Source: Rostratula benghalensis
Taxonomy: Eukaryota > Chordata > Aves > Charadriiformes > Rostratulidae
Reading direction: 5' to 3'
Assembly: GCA_013399305.1 (NCBI GenBank)
Contig: VXAI01000035.1
Span: 3,084,166-3,148,165 of the forward strand
DNA: 64,000 nucleotides
Within the stretch, counting starts at the first letter, position 1; each line of letters opens with the position of its first letter. Below, one piece after another: positions 13,228-27,014 of this stretch. The position numbers and the translations under genes were made by a program. The notes beneath the pieces were generated by a model, which was not told the origin of the DNA, searched no databases, and saw nothing but the letters and a program-made list of their open reading frames with translations.

Positions 13228-15565
13228 GCACAGTCCTGAGGCTGCACAAGTGCAGATACCAGCACAGAGTCAGGGCTTTGGTAACCCATTGTTTGGAGAT
13301 GGAAGCACAGAGTGAGATCATGTCTGCTTATAAAAATGTGTAGGCAGGCTGTTAGGTATCGAGGTAGTGTCAATTATTCCTCCAAACTGCTGGCACAAAG
13401 AGCGAAGCAGAGATTAGAAGCAAATCTGGCCTTAATACTCTGTTTATGTGTTGTGCTGTTCAGGGCTTGGCAAATGTTCTCAGCCAGCAAACCCACAGGG
13501 AATGTACTTGGTCTGGCTATCAGGCCCAGGACCATAAATCTTTGTACTAGAAATAAGTAGCAGTGAAAAACATCAACGTTATTTGACATTCTAAGAGCTC
13601 TTTCTCCAGAGAAAATACAGTTGCTACGGGGATGAAACATAGCTTTTGGATTTGTGTCATGGCAAACAGAACCTGGGCTACCAAGTACATACGGGAGGTT
13701 GTAGTGAGCCAACTCGGTGGGAAAGATTCCCGTCATTTTCTCTTAGCCTGCTGTGCCAACTCCAGCCTCCAGCTATGGATTATACTTCCTCTGGAGTCCC
13801 TGGAGAACAATTCTGAACATGGAAGCTTGGTGAGAAACAGGGCATCAATTCCTATTGATCCTCAACCTACACCTTCATCCTGGCTGGAGGACAGCATCCT
13901 TTACTAAGCGGTACCCCTGGGTATTTTCCAGTGCTGGTTTTGCATGGCAGAGCCCAAACAGAGCTGAAAATGCCATCCATCTTTCCTAGTACAAAACAAG
14001 GACAAAATGTTTTCTAGTTTACTTACGTGAACAGCACAGCACCTTAGTAATTAGTAGTTGGGGGATTTTCTCATTCAGCCAGGTTTAATGAGCGTTAGCG
14101 ATGGTTGTGAACAGCCGAACACCACTGTAATTGTTTATCAAGGAAAATTTCCAATCTAGGTCAGGCATAGTGGATTAAATAAAACCAGTTTAGCCAGCAG
14201 CACCAGGTAAAATACAAGTCTTGCTTAAAAAACCAAAGGAACACAGGGTAAAGCTATTATACGTGGTATTAACCTAAAGAATTTGATCTTTAGACATCAT
14301 TTAATGCCTTTGTGAGGCATTCTGTAACAATTTAGTACTGTTAATGCCACAGTATTTGAACAGTTTGCATAGTAAAAATCATACATTAACACAGCAGTTT
14401 TGCACTGTAATGTTATCTACAAAGATTGTCTCCTAAATCGATATTTACATTGGTACTTTCTTTAAAGTCCTTAGACATGAATGTAATGGCAACATAGTGG
14501 ATTACCTCAAGTGAAACCAAGCTGGTCCCAGTTTTAACCTGGAATCAAGCCTTTCCCCAGGTCCTGGTATTTTGCATTTTTGTCTACACTGAGTTACCAA
14601 TCACAAATAAAAATCCATCACAAGCCACCCCTGACAATACAATGAAACGTTTACAAAAATAATGAGATTTTTAAGTAACTGTTTATGTCCTTGGGGTTTG
14701 GCAGGGGAAAAGATCGCAGCATGCAGATTTATAAGACCTCCCCACCAAGGAGAAAGTAATATGTGTTCTTTTTTACTTTCCAGAAAGATGTTTGTTATAA
14801 ATCTGAGATTAAGGCCAGGTGTGGTCACAAAGAAATTTAGGAAGGTGAAGTAATTGTTATTTGCTGAAAGCAATTGCTTCCTGTTATGATTACCATAGCA
14901 ATTAATGTAATTCTCTCTAACACTCTCGGGAATAATAAAGTTACTGGAGAAGAACAGCAAACAAATACCTTTGTCTGCTCTAGAAAACAGATTAGTACCA
15001 AAGCTGTTTGTTACATGGACAGCAGGAGAGCTGCACTGTCCTTACCACCTCACTGTCGTGCTTTTAAATGCTTGGCTCAGTCAAATTTAGGAGAGACAAT
15101 TAGATCGCTGTCACTTAGCAACCATGACTGGGTTCAGGAGCAAAGCACTTTGGAGCAGACCATACTTGACTACTAAACATTACCTCTACAGCATAGCCAG
15201 GGTCACTCACTTTCTGTTCAGAAATGTGGAGACTGGGGCACAGAAAAACAACCAAAGTACCTTTTAAAAGTGTTCAAATCCCAATTTTCAAGCTACTTAG
15301 AGGAGCTTTATGTTGCTCTGATTTCCCATCAGCCCATCCCCTGGTACAGGTGAGTTTTTGAAGTGCTTGAGACAGGAAGGACACAGGTAAGCACCTAAAG
15401 GTGTCTCAAGACATCTAGGTCCTAATGTCACCAAAGTCAACTGCAGTGAAACACCTACGTACTGCAGGTGTCCCAGTGGACCTCTCCTTCCCTACGTTCA
15501 CACGTCTCACTAAGGGCTTTTGAGTTTCAAGAAGGTACTTAGGCTGTCCTTGGATGAACAGGAAG
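13228..15565. other. Intergenic, no gene seen
   Basis: Overlapping chance frames of up to 120 codons on both strands, none with recognisable motifs. A stretch at about 15215-15260 (gtggagactggggcacagaa) weakly recalls the centre of a MIR SINE, but it is too short to call. Confidence 0.5.
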
Positions 15566-15635
15566 AATGAAATGAAATGAAATGAAATGAAATGAAATGA
15601 AATGAAATGAAATGAAATGAAATGAAATGAAATGA
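15566..15635 (+). repeat. (AATGA)14 microsatellite
   Basis: Fourteen perfect head-to-tail copies of the pentamer AATGA (70 bp). On the minus strand they create artificial open frames of repeated Ile-Ser-Phe-His. Perfect pentamer arrays of this length are usually length-polymorphic. Confidence 0.97.
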
Positions 15636-16839
15636 ATGAAAGCATTCTGAATGAAAAAAGATTATTGCTGTAACTCTACCTTTCATGTACACTGTGGCAC
15701 TTGGGTATTTCAAAAGTGGTAGATGCATCAAACATTGGTAATCAAAATATTTTTCCTTTGTGTTAAAGTACTTCAAGCGAAGTACTTTTCCCCTCTCGCC
15801 CCAAAATCTTAACTCAGTGGATTTATAAAACCCCCACAGTTCTTTTCCTGTCTACTCTTGTAAAGTGCTGTAAGGACTGAGGAAAAGAGTTCTGGGAAGG
15901 GACTATGTAGCACCAAGCACAACAGAGTGGAGACAGTGCAAATAATTAACTCTGTGCTAAGAGTTGTTTGAGAAAATAAACCACATAAGACAGAAAAATG
16001 ATTAATTTAGAAGGATCACAATATTGATTTAAGACTCAAGGCCTATTTTTGGTATTGTTTAGAGCCGTGCTTACACCTGTGCATAGGAGGGGAGAATCAG
16101 GCCCCTTCTGCTGACAGCTGTGACCCGACAAATGTCCTCTTTAATCACAGATGCAGAGTGGGAGGCTCAGGGCTGCACAGCATCGACCAAGAGTGAGTCA
16201 AGTGTGTATTTGCCCAGAAGTTTAAATAACAGACTTTAAACATGTTTGACAGATATTACAGGAGCTCCCAATGGAAGCAGAAGCCCAGTGTAGCTGCTCT
16301 CAGAGCACGACGGGTGAGGAGGCTTTTGCTCTGATATTGTAGCATCGAGGTAAACCATTAGGTTCTGGAAGACTGAATAGATGTAGCTGAAAATACCAGC
16401 GGCCAAGTATTTCTCATTACTTTTTGCTGCTGAAAGAAATGTGATGGAAAATGGAGGAAATTAATTTGGCTGGTGCATGAGATGCTTGCCCGCTAGAGAG
16501 AAGTATTTTGTTCAGCCCCAGTACGCAGAAAAGAAAAATGTCTGAATACATTCAGTGAGGGTCTAATTCTTCACTTGTCCCAGCTGGCAGCAAAGCTGTG
16601 ACTGGCGGGAGCGAGCCGCTGCTGCTCTCCCGGGACGGGCAGCTCTCTCCCGCCGCATCGCTTTGCCGAATCTCAGGCACCAGTGACCTCCTTATTCACC
16701 GTTCCCCAGAGGTTCAGCTTCACAGACAGCATCTGCCAGGGATGCAGGTCACACAGCAAAAAGAGACTCAACAGACGCGAAGTGGAACTTGCAGCCGTGG
16801 GCCATGGGCAGCTGAAGAGCAACTGTATAGGTTGTATAT
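15636..16839. other. Intergenic, no gene seen
   Basis: No supported exon or repeat. A mildly GC-rich segment at about 16580-16830 has an 82-codon plus-strand frame without recognisable features. Confidence 0.5.
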
Positions 16840-17172
16840 GCTATAAGGTCTAGGAGAGATGGGGAGGGACCCTTTGTCAGGGAATGTAATGACAGAATAA
16901 GGGGGTAACGGTTTTAAATTGGAAGAGGGGAGATTTAGATTAGATATCAGAAAGAAATTCTTTCCTGTGAGGGTGGGTGAGGCACTGGAACAGGTTGCCC
17001 AGAGAAGCTGTGGATGCCCCATCCCTGGAGGTGTTCAAGGCCAGACTGGATAGAGTTTTGAGCAACCTGCTCTGGTGGGAGATGTCCCTGCCCATGGCAG
17101 GGGGGTTGGAACTCCATGATCTTTAAGGTGCCTTCCAGTCTGAACCATTCTGTAATTCTGTGGTTCTGTGAT
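16840..17172 (+). repeat. CR1 LINE fragment, sense, with intact 3' tail
   Basis: Sense CR1 running from ggggagggaccctttgtcag through the agatttagattagatatcag, ggaacaggttgcccagagaa and tgatctttaaggtgccttcc blocks to the terminal octamer-like repeats (attctgtaattctgtggttctgtgattc). It still has its 3' tail repeats, unlike the copy at 12987. Confidence 0.94.
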
Positions 17173-20100
17173 TCTTTACTCCCCGTCCACAGCTACTGCA
17201 CCAAGCTGCCACGTGCTGCTGCAGCTCCTCCACGCTGAGAGGCCTGTGCACTTCCATTAGCCATGAAGCTCAGCATCTCCTTATGGAGCAAAGGATTCTG
17301 AAGTGTGGGAAAGGGCACAGAATCGATATAGACAGCAGAAGTCTAAGAAATGCTTACAGGCCTGTCTAATGGCACCCTCAACCTTCAGAATACGATGATC
17401 AGAGCTCCTGGGAACTGCAGTCACAGCAGAAACCGCAAGGTGAGAACTTACCACTCCAATGTAAACAAGCAATATTCTGCAAAACTGCTAACACTGGGAG
17501 CTAGTGGCTACTTAGGGTTTCAAGGTTTCTATGCTGAAAGGTCTTATGCTTTGAAAATGAAATTAGTACAAGAGCCAACAACATTCTTGCTATATTAGAT
17601 GTATTAATTATGCTCTATAGAGAAAGTAACATTTAAATTGCTTCCAATATAATTGCACCATGTAACTACTATATTTCCTTATGTGAAAATAAGAAACAAT
17701 GATAGTAATGATATTTTCGCGTTATTAAGAGATACTGTTCTTTTTTAAAGTTACACTTCTCATTAGCACAAAATAATGGATAAGCACTGATCTGATTCTC
17801 AGGCACAATTTATGCTTAAGAATATGTTAAGTCCACTCCTTAGCTGTCAGAGAAATGTGTGCTCCTGGGTATTTCCTTCCAGTTCCTTAAGCATGTGCAG
17901 CATTTCTACCTCCTAAAAACTTGTTCTAGAAAAGGCTGTTATATGTCTTCGATACTGTGAGACCATGTTCTTCCTAATCATTAGCCTGGAAAGCCTATGT
18001 GTTTCCCAAACATCTGTTAAAATATTCATATTCCAAATGGGTTTCAAGATGTACCTCAAAAAAAACTCAGATGGGCTAAGATTCTGAAAGCTGCTAGGGA
18101 TTAGCCTAACATTTTCCACATAAACCCCAGAGTTTTAGGTACTGAACACAGTGTTCCTGAAAGAGAAGAACAAATTGGAAAAGTGTAAATGTTAGGAGAG
18201 GTATGAGCCAGAAGTCAAAACTCCAAGTACTTTTCCCTGAATCATTTTATGCTGTGAGACTTGAAATTTGCACAAACACTGTTCCCTCCCGAGGCAGAAA
18301 GAAGGAAGAATTTGAAGTCTGTAAGGCTGAAAATAACTTACCCCAAAATCTTTCTCTTGCATTTCTGTTGCCACATTAGAAAAAGTACAGAAGTGTGCGC
18401 ACGTCTGGACGTGAACACTTGACAATGTGTCATGCTGTGATCTGCCATTAAAAGCAAGTCACAAGGGTGACTGTCACACAAGCATTGCGTTGCTGTGTAC
18501 AACAGCGTGAGCTTTGGCAGATGCAGAAGGGTAACACGAAAGCAACCAGCACTGAATTCTCTTGCTACGGCAGCACATCTGCACCCCCTCTGGATCAACA
18601 AGCCCTGGGAGGGGAATCTTTTTGTTTCACGTGGTCATTCTTTTCCTCTTTCTTTACAGGCTTTTCAACTAGCACAAGGAAACAGATGTTGTACCCCGGC
18701 ACTGCACCTCACAACTTCGTCCCAAATGAGCCTGAACCACTCCATTTTTTGCCGACTATGATAAAGCTGAACCCGGCTGTCTTGCCCAGTGTCCTTGGCA
18801 GGATGTAGCAACACAGTTTTACAGATTTTACCAGACAGACCAACGCCTTCCACAGGCTTTCTGCTATCTGATATACGCTGTAGAAAGAGTCCTTTTAACT
18901 CCATCCTTTCCTACTCTGTGTGCTTGCTGATCCTCTATTTCCCTTTTCCTTTTCCTCTGTGTTACTGTGTGGGATTAGCAATGGATGCTGAGTACTGTTC
19001 AGATACAGCCTAATGATCTGCCAGTGAATTCCCTCTGTGGGTGTTAGAACTCCCCAAGTGTAACTTCCAGATTTAGTTTAGTCCCATTATATCACTGAAA
19101 CAAAGCTCTGCACTTTCATTATTCTCTGTCCTGGGATATTTTATGCTTCCTCATCCTATTCCAAAAAGACACGCAAGCAGCTGCAGAAAGCATCATCTTT
19201 TGTGATGGTTTTATTTTTGGCTGGCTCATAATTAACAGTTATCTGGTGAGTTAAAGTATTATTCCACATCCTCTCTCTAACACTACAGAGTATGGAGTGA
19301 CTGTTCAGTGTAACCACCTCACCACTTCTTTTTTTATTCTTTAAGATATCATGGTCTTCTGAATAAGTTAGAAAATTACTTCATTGAAATGTTACTGCTA
19401 CCACTGAGGACTCTTCAGCTCCTCATAACACTTACTGTTGCCAAGCTGATAAACATGAAATATAACCTGCAAGGAACATTATTTTCCTCAAGTGGAACAA
19501 GCTTTCCAGTTGTGACGTATCGGAGGGATCTTTACTCCAACTGCCAACCATTAACATGCTAATCAGCAGCAAAGTAAAGAGTCAGAGCCCAAACTTCAGA
19601 CCCAAAGACTCATCAAAACTTGAAGGAAATCACTTGCATGTTACTCACCATTAAAGCTGGCATAGATTTGCTGAAACTTTATGATATTTTTGTTTTATCC
19701 TCCACAGAGTAAATAACATTTATGTAAGAGGTATTTTCCATGTTGAATGGGTGCTTTAGTCCCTACACAGAAGAAAGAATAGGAAGAGACAATGGTGGAC
19801 CCACCACTCATGAATGAGAAGTGGAGTCAGATGGAAAGAGGGTGTAAGAATTAGAGATTTCCCCTGCAATCCCCAAATGCCAACCCCATCCTCTTCTGCC
19901 TCCCTTTCACATCCCTCCCCACACCCAGGCCAAATTGCTGTCAGTAATCAATCCAAACTTTCACACTACTTTCCCCATGAATGACCTAGACTCCCCCCTG
20001 TTCCCCCCCCAAGTGATCTGATCACTCCATCTTCAAAAAATGCAGTTAATTACACCTGAAAATGGTCCATGATCATCTACGACATACAGTGTGCCAGCAT

Positions 20101-23100
20101 TTTCCCTCGCTCTAAGGTATTCCTGGCTGGATGCATTTCCAAAAATCTTCCTTTTTCAAGCCTTCAGGTCGGCCAAGGCAGGTGTTTATCTGAGTTGGCC
20201 AAACACTAGGTCACACCACTCAAGACATCTGGTCACTTGAAAGTTTACAGCTACTTATTTTCCTCACAGTCTCATCCTTTCTACTTATTGCCTTGACACT
20301 GTGCTGCAGGTTTGGGATTCAAATCCACAACTGAAAGGGAAAGGCTGCTGTATCTGAAGGGGTAGTTTAGCTACTCATAGGTGGAAGGTTAAGCTTTAAG
20401 AGTGGATTTGGTTTACAGTGACAATTTCTTCCAGTCCCAGGATTGGAACTGTTGTAAGGAACAGACATGCTCTGGCCTGCATTATGAGTGCTTAGGCTGC
20501 ATCTGACAAAGTAAACTGCATGTTAGACAATTAAATACGGTGGGGAGTTTAGGAATGAGGTTTTCACATCTTCAGATTGAACCCTCAGATTTCTTACCTG
20601 GAAAGAAATTTGTGCATACCATTTTTGTCTCTTACACAAAAGGAACATCCCTAATGTGTTGGCTCAGGTGCATTACTTCCACATTTTCTCAGCATGAATG
20701 CAGCCTAAGTACAGGCAAGGCTATGCAGGAGGTAGCATGCTACTTCTTGCTGACTGCTCTTTAGATCTCCATCCTGGAAAGGGCTGAGTGCTCTCAGGTC
20801 TCCATCTAGTCAATGAAAAGTGAAATCCCTTAGCACATTAGAGACCATATCTTACAAACTCTGTCTGCTCTAAAATCACACAGCGAATTCTGACATTTTT
20901 CCTCTGTATAACCAAATGAGAAAATGTTGTCAGGACATGATTGAAACTCAAGAGCTGCCAGAAAGGAGTTTGGGTGGGTCTTATCTTCACAGGGGCTGAG
21001 TTCATGGCCTGGCTCCTGTGGAATAAGAACTGGGTACTCCCAGCAGTGGTTGCATCTATGTCATCAGTTCTAGCAGAAACCCAAACCCTTTCCATCTGTG
21101 CACTCGCCAAAGTCACACTGTTGTCATCAATATGGCCATGGTGTGTGGTCATCACACTAAGACTCAGAACGATGGGCACAGATATCAGGTGTCTCACTGC
21201 TCCCACGTTCCACAGTGCTATTACAGCTTCTGAAGAAGAGGTGAGTAGAAATCCAGAGGACTGCAGGTTTCTTTGTTATTTCATTTCTTTCTTCTAAGCT
21301 AGTTCCGGAGGGCTGGGATCACCCATGATGAACCCTAAATCCCAGGGGGGATTAGAGATTTCCCAGGGGGACATTGCACTTACAGGGACCTTCTCCATCT
21401 TGGGGAGCTACTTTTTAGCATAGAGGATTCCTTTTTCAAGCACAAATCCCTCCTTGGACCCAACAGTTGCAGGTAGGGCAGCCAATTCTGGTCTGTGGCT
21501 TTGCAGGGAAGAAAGGAATGTGAAGGGGAAGAGGAGGATAGTGTTGTTTGCTTCCAGCCCTTCTCCCGCTGGGGCAGAGCTGCCATAACAGGGCACCAGT
21601 ACAGCCCCAGGGAGAGAAGAGGAAAGAATGAAACCCAGGGTACAGGAAGGCCAAGGTAAACCACATCAAGAGCCCCAAATAGAGCACGAGATTAGTATCA
21701 TGATATGGATATGTCGTGATAGTATATATATCTCTAAAATCACAATCCTACCACAGCATTGCTGTACCAGTTTTACCTGTGCTCAGGCTCAGTATGTTCA
21801 TCCTCAGATGCAGAGGTCAGGGTCCGTAGGACAGATGTACTACTTTACCCAGCTCTTCATGACCTTTGCTTTCCCAGCTCCTGCCTTCCCATGGCAATGG
21901 AGAAAATAAAAAGTATTCAAAAATTACAGGATTTAATAACTTGACCTTTAGGAGAACCATATTACTCAGAGGTGATCCGTACATGTAGTCATTAGAGCAA
22001 ATAACTTCAGTCATTGATTTCCCAATCGTGGCTCAAACTGTTATTATTACTTTTGAATAACAATCTATTGCATTAACACCAAATGTATTTCTTGGAGTTA
22101 CTTAATGTCTCCAGCTAGTTGTGGAGAGATTCTGAATTTGTAACCTTTGTCATAAATAAAGCTTTTTATCTTGCTGGAAATATGTGGATTTTCATTCAAC
22201 ATGAAGCACTCAGGTACAACCCCACGCAACATTAAACTCACTGCACCTTATCTCTCAGCATCATTAAAATAAGAATAAGGTACTTATCTCCACTTAAAAA
22301 TGCAAAGAAAAAGTATTCAACTGCAATATTGTCTCCTCTATAGAAAGGACTTTGGGGTGACTGACCTTTTGTAAGAACAGCAAAATGCAAATCAATATTT
22401 TATTGACAAAATAACAAGTTCCTTTACCTTTTTAAAAATTTAAATGCATGAATCCTGATTCTTTCTTCCCCTCCCTTCATTTCTTTGCACCTAAAAAATC
22501 TTTTTAGCAAAACCAGTAACAGAGTGAAGGGTGCAACCAGTCTACAAAACTCAGATGGGGTGAAAAATTTAATTTTAAAACTTTGCAAACAAGTTGCTCT
22601 GAGTCAATTTTCCCACAACTGAATCTATGCTCTTGTCTATTCTCATTTTCCACAGGTAGTTATGGCACTGGCAATTTTAAGTATTTCATAAATAACTTGC
22701 TGGTATTCAGCATGTTGCTTTATTTCCTCTCCCATAATTGAGTTGTGCTGGTTTGACATTTTGATTCAGCATTGTAAAAAGAGCAGACTTCAATTTACTG
22801 AAATTTCTGTGGTTGATGCATTTAGGAAAAAATACTGCAGTGCCTTCATTAAGGGAAAAAGGTACTTACCTTACAGTTGTTTGCAAAACCAAGAAGTCAT
22901 TCGTCAGGAACAAGAGTAGCATCTCACTCTTCTCCCTGTAGTAAGTCACAACTTTGGGCAGGGATGGTTCTGACCTGGGGCCTGGTTTCCACAAGGTTTT
23001 TCTGGTTTTCCAGGCGGAGTCCAGTGGTTCCATAGCTGTTTAATAGTCCATGGCTATTTGAAAGCCACCTGCAGAGCCATTTTGGTACTCTCTTGGCCCT

Positions 23101-23204
23101 ACATGAATACCTGAAGGGTTTCTATCTGCTACACACTGTGTAGAAGAAGAGGGAGAACATATGAGGCAGAGATAATGGCAAAGGACTGTGTTATTGAAAA
23201 TGTT
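17173..23204. other. Intergenic, no gene seen
   Basis: Only short open frames. The pair of overlapping frames at 20838-21297 (118-122 codons on opposite strands) was examined and has no recognisable domain, no clear splice sites and no neighbouring exons. No RNA gene or recognised repeat. Confidence 0.5.
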
Positions 23205-23263
23205 ATATGTGGATGTAAAGTAAAAGTAAAGATGATATGTGGATATAAAGCAAAGTAAGGATG
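23205..23263 (+). repeat. 30-bp imperfect tandem duplication
   Basis: Two adjacent copies start with atatgtggat (23205 and 23235) and continue taaag...taa(a)gatg. The second copy differs at a few positions and is one base shorter, consistent with a local slippage duplication that has aged. Confidence 0.85.
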
Positions 23264-23748
23264 AGAATGGACAACACAGGATGTTCACCAGCCCGCTGTC
23301 TGCTCTCCCCTGCCACTTCCCTCTCACTCTAGGGGCAAACCTCGGGTCTTGCTTCTGCACACCCTTATGGAATTGATAGAGATTTTGCCTGAATGAGGGC
23401 TCAGGAGGATGATCCATCAACACCTCCCATGCTCCCATGCAGAAGTCCACCCACAGCCAACAAAAGCCTGAACCACCCATTTTCTCCCATAATCTCTAAG
23501 CAACCCAGCTTGGCCCAGCTGGTGTAATGCTCAGCACAGCTGATGGAACAGAGAAAAAAATCACGGTCTTTAACATCAAAAATAATCACAAACACACACA
23601 TCCTATTGCCACCAGCTTCTTTTTTGCAATGGGGAAAGGGAAGCTGTGGTTTCATACGACTCTTCAGCTAGAGTATCCTGAAATATCAACTGCAGAAAAG
23701 GTGCATATGCAGCTCTTCGTACCAGCACTGTTTTCACTAATCAATTTC

Positions 23749-23898
23749 AACGCTTTTTGTGTTGCTGTTGATATCAAAATGTACTCTTCTGTATACCAAG
23801 AAAGGCTCTTCAACCTTTTCTTTAATGCTTTGTGTTCTTGTTGCCATCTAAATGTACTGGTGTGTACATAAGGCAAGGCTCTTCAACGGTTGTTTCAA
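23749..23898 (+). repeat. 75-bp imperfect tandem duplication
   Basis: Two adjacent copies (about 23749-23823 and 23824-23898) share, in the same order and spacing, aaNgctttttgtg, aaatgtact, tgta(c/t)a and aaggctcttcaac, with scattered substitutions and single-base gaps. It does not look like a known mobile element. An open frame of 114 codons (23527-23871) crosses the first copy and stops in the second; I see no sign that it is coding. Confidence 0.8.
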
Positions 23899-26800
23899 AG
23901 GATATGGATTGGAAAAAGCAAAGGAATAATGCAGAAGACTGGAAAGATGTTTTTAAGTAGCAAGTGTATAACATAATTAAAAAGTAAATTTTAGTGTATT
24001 GGTCAGATACTTATGGACTCATAGATACAGGAGTAGAGTCTTTCCATACAAAGGCATTTTGTATACATCCAAATGTGCTATATAGACACAGACACATACA
24101 GTCAATTACCTCTACCTGGAGACCACACTCTTGCAGTCACAAAGGAACAGAATGACAGAAAGGGAACCTACATACAATAATCATGTTGACCACTAGAAAC
24201 CAGCACCCCCTTTCCAAAGATCTACTCCAGAAATAAATGGTGGTTGGGAACTCAGATTCTGGTGCCGATGGTGATTCAGGTCAGGTTTTCAATTTTTTTC
24301 AATTTATCTTTTTTTGAACCAGAAATGGCTTCATATGGTTGGGAACTGACTTTTGAAAAACTTGTCCATTGCAGAATTTTCTCATCCTCCACTTTTAATG
24401 CAATGTATTTATGGATCTTCATCCAACTATTATCTGTTAAAATATTAAGTCCATTTGTATATTAACTCTATAAAATTCTAAACAAATGGGTAAGAAAAGT
24501 AAATCTTCCATAGACATCTACTAATTGACCACTCCTCTGACCTTATAGCTATAATCACTTCTAAATCTATTTGACAAAATGTTAAATTCCTTACCTCAAA
24601 TTAAGAGTGATGCAATTTCTATTAGCTTCAGGCTAACAGATGAAAACTTGAAAGTTTCTCATTTGTATTGCTAGGAAGCATCTGAATCTTTGTGCTTTTC
24701 CTGCCTCATGTTTTCCAAAACTTGAAGGATGGAACAATCTTGAGGATCTCTCGCATTTGTCATGTTAGGAAAAAAATTAACAGACATTATTTTCATTCAG
24801 TAAGATTTTCTTTGGTCTTTCTTCCATAATTTAGAAATTGCAAAGGCCAAAGCCTTCAGAAATTATACTTAAAGAAAGTGATTGATTATGAAAGTCATTA
24901 AGTACTTGATTAATACTGTTAATTGATTTGGTATTTTCTGCTTAGACCCAAAGTCAAATTAAAGATTAGAGGTGAATAGCCAGTTACTATTACTGAAATT
25001 CCTAGAGAAAGGTAGTGAGCTGCCACTTCTGCCAGTGTGACTCCAAAGAAAGGTGCAGTCAGTCCCAGAACTACCAGTGGGACCCAACGAGCCTGGTCCC
25101 AGTGAAGCCCATCAGGGGCTCCTGCTCGTGCTGCTCTGCTGGTATCTCTAAACGTACAGAGCAATCTATATCCCACAGCCCATGAGGCCTATGGCATACA
25201 ATTGCACAGTTCTCCATTTTTAGTTTGCCCTTACTGTTAGAAAAATTCCTCAACTTTGAAAAGCAGTAAAAAATGCTTATAGGAACTCCTTAGAGTTTTC
25301 TTAGCTTTTGTATGGCTGACGACAGCAGAACAGCCCTGACTTTTGTTTTACTGTAGTCATTTAAACACCTTAAGCTTAAAATGTTCCCAGGGCAAAAATT
25401 AGGGCTATGCCTAACAAGTATATTAAACCTTATTATGTCTATTAAGCACAGGGAACCACCCTTGTTGCAACAGTACATTATGTCTGAAAGCTGTTTCGGG
25501 CGGCGTATCGAATCCTCTAATCAAACCAGCGTGGGAAGTACTCTTCTGTGACATTTAGAAACCCTCAATTACAGCATAACTCGTTAAAAGGGCAAACCAT
25601 TGGATTGTCCTAACACAGCACCAGAAAACATAAACCGGCACTGGACATAGGCAAAAAACTGGAAACGTTTTCTTTGCATTTTGGTTTTACTCTCCCTCTT
25701 TTACTTTGGCATCTTCGGCTACTGAAAATGAATAAAAAGCACAATATCTGAGGGGAAAATAACCCCCACACCTGAGGAACAAAACACCCAGAAATTGTCC
25801 AAGAGATGAAAATCAAAGACACTTTTATCTGCAACATTCAAAATAGAATAGAATATAGTATCTTTAGTTACTCTAAAATTTAAAAATTACAGAAGTGGTG
25901 GTTCAAGTTTGCATGAAGTTGAAATAACTTAAATCCTCTTTTTTTCATGTTCTTTATGTCTTTGACTGGTGGTTTAAAATGAAGGGTGCACTTCCACATT
26001 GTGCAGCTCAGGGCTAGGACCCTGAAAGGAAATCAGGTGGCAAAAAACCATAAATCTTTTTCTCTTTTGCTCTTTGACCGTTCCAATCAAGAATGTTATG
26101 AGGCTGGAAGATCAAGTTTATGCTCTACCGTTATGAAAACATCATCTTCATGCATCCAATGTGGTTTTAATTTCCTCCAAGCTCACAGTAGCAAATGCCA
26201 GTTTAGTGAGACAGTATATGCAAACAGTTATATACCATGTTTCCTATTTCTTTCAGTGGCACTGGTGTATAACTTCATACAAGTAATGTGACTTACAAGT
26301 AGCTTAGACTGCAAACACATGGGGGTTTTCTGAATTTCAAGGACTATCACACAGAAAGGTGTCACTCCCAAACAGTGGACAAGGATCTGCTCTTAAAAAG
26401 ATGAAGGATAACCAGAGACAAAACTGACAGGGTAAATATTTCAGGCTTCATCTGCAAATGGAAAATATAATGTCTACTGCCTTTATGTAAACAGTATGGT
26501 TAAGTACTTCTTAAATTCTTTGGATGACTGATCTTAAAGAACTCTCACAAGATAAAAAGAAATCATTAGCATTAATGTCCATGATTTGGAGCCTGAAAGC
26601 CTGAAAGACTTGAAAGCTCAAATATGACATTTAAGACTATGCTGGCTGTTCCTAAGACTCCTAGGGAACTAAAACATGTGATTAGAGCTCTTTGGTTACT
26701 TGAAGGAAGTTCAACATTTCACAAATCAGCATTCCAACCTGGAACATTACTGGAAAGTTTTAAAAGTTTGCTTCAAAATAAATAATCCAACATATTTTGG

Positions 26801-27014
26801 TGTAGAATCTGCAAAACGTTTGTGGATGTTAATTTCAACTCATTTCAGTGTTTACTGAACACTAGAATTAAAACTAAATGAAAATTTCCCTACAAAAATT
26901 CACTTTTTACTGACTTCACTATGTTGGCAAATTCTCCCATCAAAGTAATTTTAAGATCTGTGAGAATCTTCTGAGGAAACGAAGGTGGGGGAAAATGATA
27001 AATTAAGAAAAATA
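23899..27014. other. Intergenic, no gene seen
   Basis: AT-rich. No supported exon, RNA gene or repeat. If the candidate terminal exon at 27.0-27.5 kb is real, this is the 3' flank of SHISAL2A. Confidence 0.45.

Noticed and set aside
15215..15290. Weak MIR centre-like stretch (gtggagactggggcacagaa)
   Set aside because: Too short, and the following blocks of MIR are not in the expected order.
20838..21297. Overlapping 118- and 122-codon frames on opposite strands
   Set aside because: Two long frames on both strands of the same DNA suggest few stops by composition. I tested the minus frame as a possible SHISAL2A tail and saw no similarity.
22741..22780. Sequence gttgtgctggtttgacat, reminiscent of the start of avian ERVL LTRs
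   Set aside because: The match stops after about 15 bases and no second LTR or internal region is present.
23040..23480. Minus-strand frame of 146 codons
   Set aside because: It runs through a local tandem duplication and has no recognisable domain. A good donor-like site at about 22871 (AAG/GTAAGT) is not linked to it in frame.
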